From Candidatus Kariarchaeota archaeon (GTDB taxonomy: Archaea > Asgardarchaeota > Heimdallarchaeia > Heimdallarchaeales > Kariarchaeaceae), in assembly GCA_016839545.1 (NCBI GenBank), contig JAEOUB010000563.1, forward strand, positions 1-6,702: 6,702 nt of DNA, read 5' to 3'. Shown here piece after piece: positions 5,705-6,702 of this stretch. The position numbers and the translations under genes are program-made. Each line of letters starts with the position of its first letter. Position 1 is the stretch's first letter. Under the pieces are notes generated by a model. It had not been told where the DNA came from, did no database searches, and saw nothing but the letters and a program-made list of their open reading frames with translations.

Positions 5705-6640
5705 TCACTGTGATATAATTTTATTCCATATATCAGGGTCAATGTTGCCTCCACACCACAGAATGATACTATCCGTTGATCCCTCCAATTGAGCCGCTGC
5801 CTGAGCCACAGCTGCTGCACCCTCGATCATCATATCATGGGTTCGATGGGCATGTTGGATCTCTTCCCCGATCTGTTCCTCAGAGATCAGCACAAAGCGA
5901 TCGACTACATCCCGAACAATATCAAATGTGATACTGCCAGGCTCGATACCACCTGCGCTTCCATCAGAGAGAGTGGGTAGTGACTCCATATCCACTATCT
6001 CTCCCGCTATGACTGACTCTGCCATAACGGGCGAATTCTGGGGTAGACAACCGATTACCTCCATGTGGGGATATTTCGATTTGATGTAGGAGCCCACCCC
6101 CGAGATGAGACCACCACCACCAACTGTGATATAAATTCGTGATACCTCATTGAGATCACATTGCTCTGCTAGCTCTGCACCGATAGTAGCCTGACCGATG
6201 ATCACATCGATATCATTGTAGGGGCTGACAAAAGGAATATTCTCAGTTTCAGCAGCATGACGAGCTGCGATCTCACAATTTTTGCTGTCACCTTTCACTT
6301 TGATCAGCTCAACTCCATACTGCTGTAATTTCCTCTCTTTTACAGGGAGAATACTCTCAGGAACATACAGACGGGCAGTAATGCCAAGTTTGGATGCAAC
6401 GTGAGCTACGGCAAGACCGTGGTTCCCTGTGGAGGCAGTGATAATGGAATGAACACCCTGACCATGGAGCTGTGTGAGTTTGGAAGCCGCACCCCTCAGC
6501 TTGAAGGATCCGGTATGCTGCAGGTTCTCCGCCTTGATCCATCCGAATTTGTCTTTCATAACGGGAGTGACCATCAGGAAGGGGTTCATTTGCTCCTGCC
6601 GTGAATGGATCTCTGCCAGAATACGGTCTCGATAATTCAT
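5705..6640 (-). CDS. Fold-type II PLP enzyme, serine/threonine dehydratase family
   Basis: This 311-residue cytoplasmic enzyme probably removes water and ammonia from L-threonine and/or L-serine to give 2-oxobutanoate or pyruvate. The motifs are E38-N-L-Q-H-T-G-S-F-K47-L-R-G-A, with K47 the PLP Schiff-base lysine; S70-T-G-N-H-G75, the substrate and cofactor loop; G174-G-G-G-L-I-S-G, the phosphate-binding loop; and C296-G-G-N299 near the C-terminus, where Cys replaces the more usual Ser that contacts the pyridine nitrogen. The S-T-G-N-H-G variant (rather than S-A-G-N-H-A-Q) places it among dehydratase-like homologues that also include the hydroxyectoine-related EutB group, so the substrate is uncertain; racemase or 3-hydroxyaspartate lyase activity is possible. 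The length matches catabolic forms, and no C-terminal ACT-like regulatory domain is present. It appears monocistronic, with a promoter about 30 bp upstream and a U7 tract downstream. Confidence 0.93.
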   Translation of the reverse strand: MNYRDRILAEIHSRQEQMNPFLMVTPVMKDKFGWIKAENLQHTGSFKLRGAASKLTQLHGQGVHSIITASTGNHGLAVAHVASKLGITARLYVPESILPVKERKLQQYGVELIKVKGDSKNCEIAARHAAETENIPFVSPYNDIDVIIGQATIGAELAEQCDLNEVSRIYITVGGGGLISGVGSYIKSKYPHMEVIGCLPQNSPVMAESVIAGEIVDMESLPTLSDGSAGGIEPGSITFDIVRDVVDRFVLISEEQIGEEIQHAHRTHDMMIEGAAAVAQAAAQLEGSTDSIILWCGGNIDPDIWNKIISQ

Positions 6641-6649
6641 CCCTACATT

Positions 6650-6657
6650 TCAATTGA
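6650..6657. promoter_or_regulatory. Palindrome between TATA element and start of the PLP gene
   Basis: TCAATTGA is a perfect 8-bp palindrome, extendable to 14 bp (6647-6660) with one mismatched pair. It lies in the core promoter region, comparable in position with the palindromes in front of the HxlR and 590-residue protein genes. It is short enough to occur by chance. Confidence 0.22.
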
Positions 6658-6665
6658 GATGGTTC

Positions 6666-6675
6666 CTTTAAGATA
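6666..6675 (-). promoter_or_regulatory. TATA-like element of the PLP-enzyme gene
   Basis: The minus strand reads TATCTTAAAG, centred about 30 bp before the ATG at 6640. Transcription should start about 3-5 nt before the ATG, so the mRNA would be almost leaderless. The string nearly matches the element at 3100-3109. Confidence 0.42.
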
Positions 6676-6702
6676 CACGTCATAGCTGTGGAATTCAGTC
6701 CG

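Noticed and set aside
5705..5707. TGA as selenocysteine or TAG as pyrrolysine extending the PLP enzyme
   Set aside because: It would need two different recoded stops within three codons, no SECIS-like hairpin is visible, and the 311-residue product is already full length.
5601..5792. Plus-strand open frame across the convergent gap
   Set aside because: It runs antisense into the PLP gene, with low-complexity composition and no promoter at its start.
6357..6683. Minus-strand open frame of 108 codons overlapping the PLP gene
   Set aside because: It is a shadow in another frame of a gene with clear PLP motifs; its Cys and Arg scatter shows no family pattern.

Overview
The window looks archaeal. 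Five of the six genes have an A/T-rich TATA-like element centred about 24-27 bp upstream of the first codon, and the sixth about 30 bp. No convincing Shine-Dalgarno sequence precedes any start. This is the pattern of leaderless (or nearly leaderless) archaeal transcripts. Two large secreted proteins have a Sec-type signal peptide, many N-X-S/T sequons, a Thr-rich stalk and one C-terminal membrane anchor ending in Arg residues, as in archaeal cell-surface proteins. The combination fits an Asgard-type archaeon (Thorarchaeia-like) or a related lineage, but this taxonomic guess is inference from style only.

Layout, left to right. Bases 1-111 (minus) are the N-terminal part of a small zinc-ribbon protein cut by the window edge. 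It diverges from a plus-strand SRPBCC/AHSA1-like ligand-binding protein (220-657). Next comes an HxlR-family winged-helix regulator (743-1231) whose promoter overlaps a two-turn inverted repeat, a likely self-control operator. Its 3' end overlaps by 19 bp, tail to tail, a minus-strand gene for a 590-residue surface protein with a calcium-loop motif (1213-2985). A 146-bp promoter region rich in palindromes separates that gene from a divergent 801-residue surface protein (3132-5537), which lacks cysteine and has many sequons. A 167-bp convergent gap follows. The last gene (5705-6640, minus) encodes a fold-type II PLP enzyme of the serine/threonine dehydratase family without a regulatory domain.

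The two surface proteins form the most distinctive block. They are transcribed divergently from a shared region, have the same overall build (signal, beta-rich ectodomain, Thr-rich stalk, anchor), and match no family I can name. They may be co-expressed parts of the cell envelope. The HxlR and SRPBCC genes form a plausible sensor and ligand-handling pair, each with its own promoter. The PLP enzyme is metabolic and has no visible link to its neighbours. I see no RNA gene, mobile element, CRISPR array or toxin/defence module. The unusual points are the unrecognised surface-protein pair, the operator-like palindromes in three core promoters, the antisense 3' overlap, and a coding-like tail in frame beyond the stop codon of the PLP gene.
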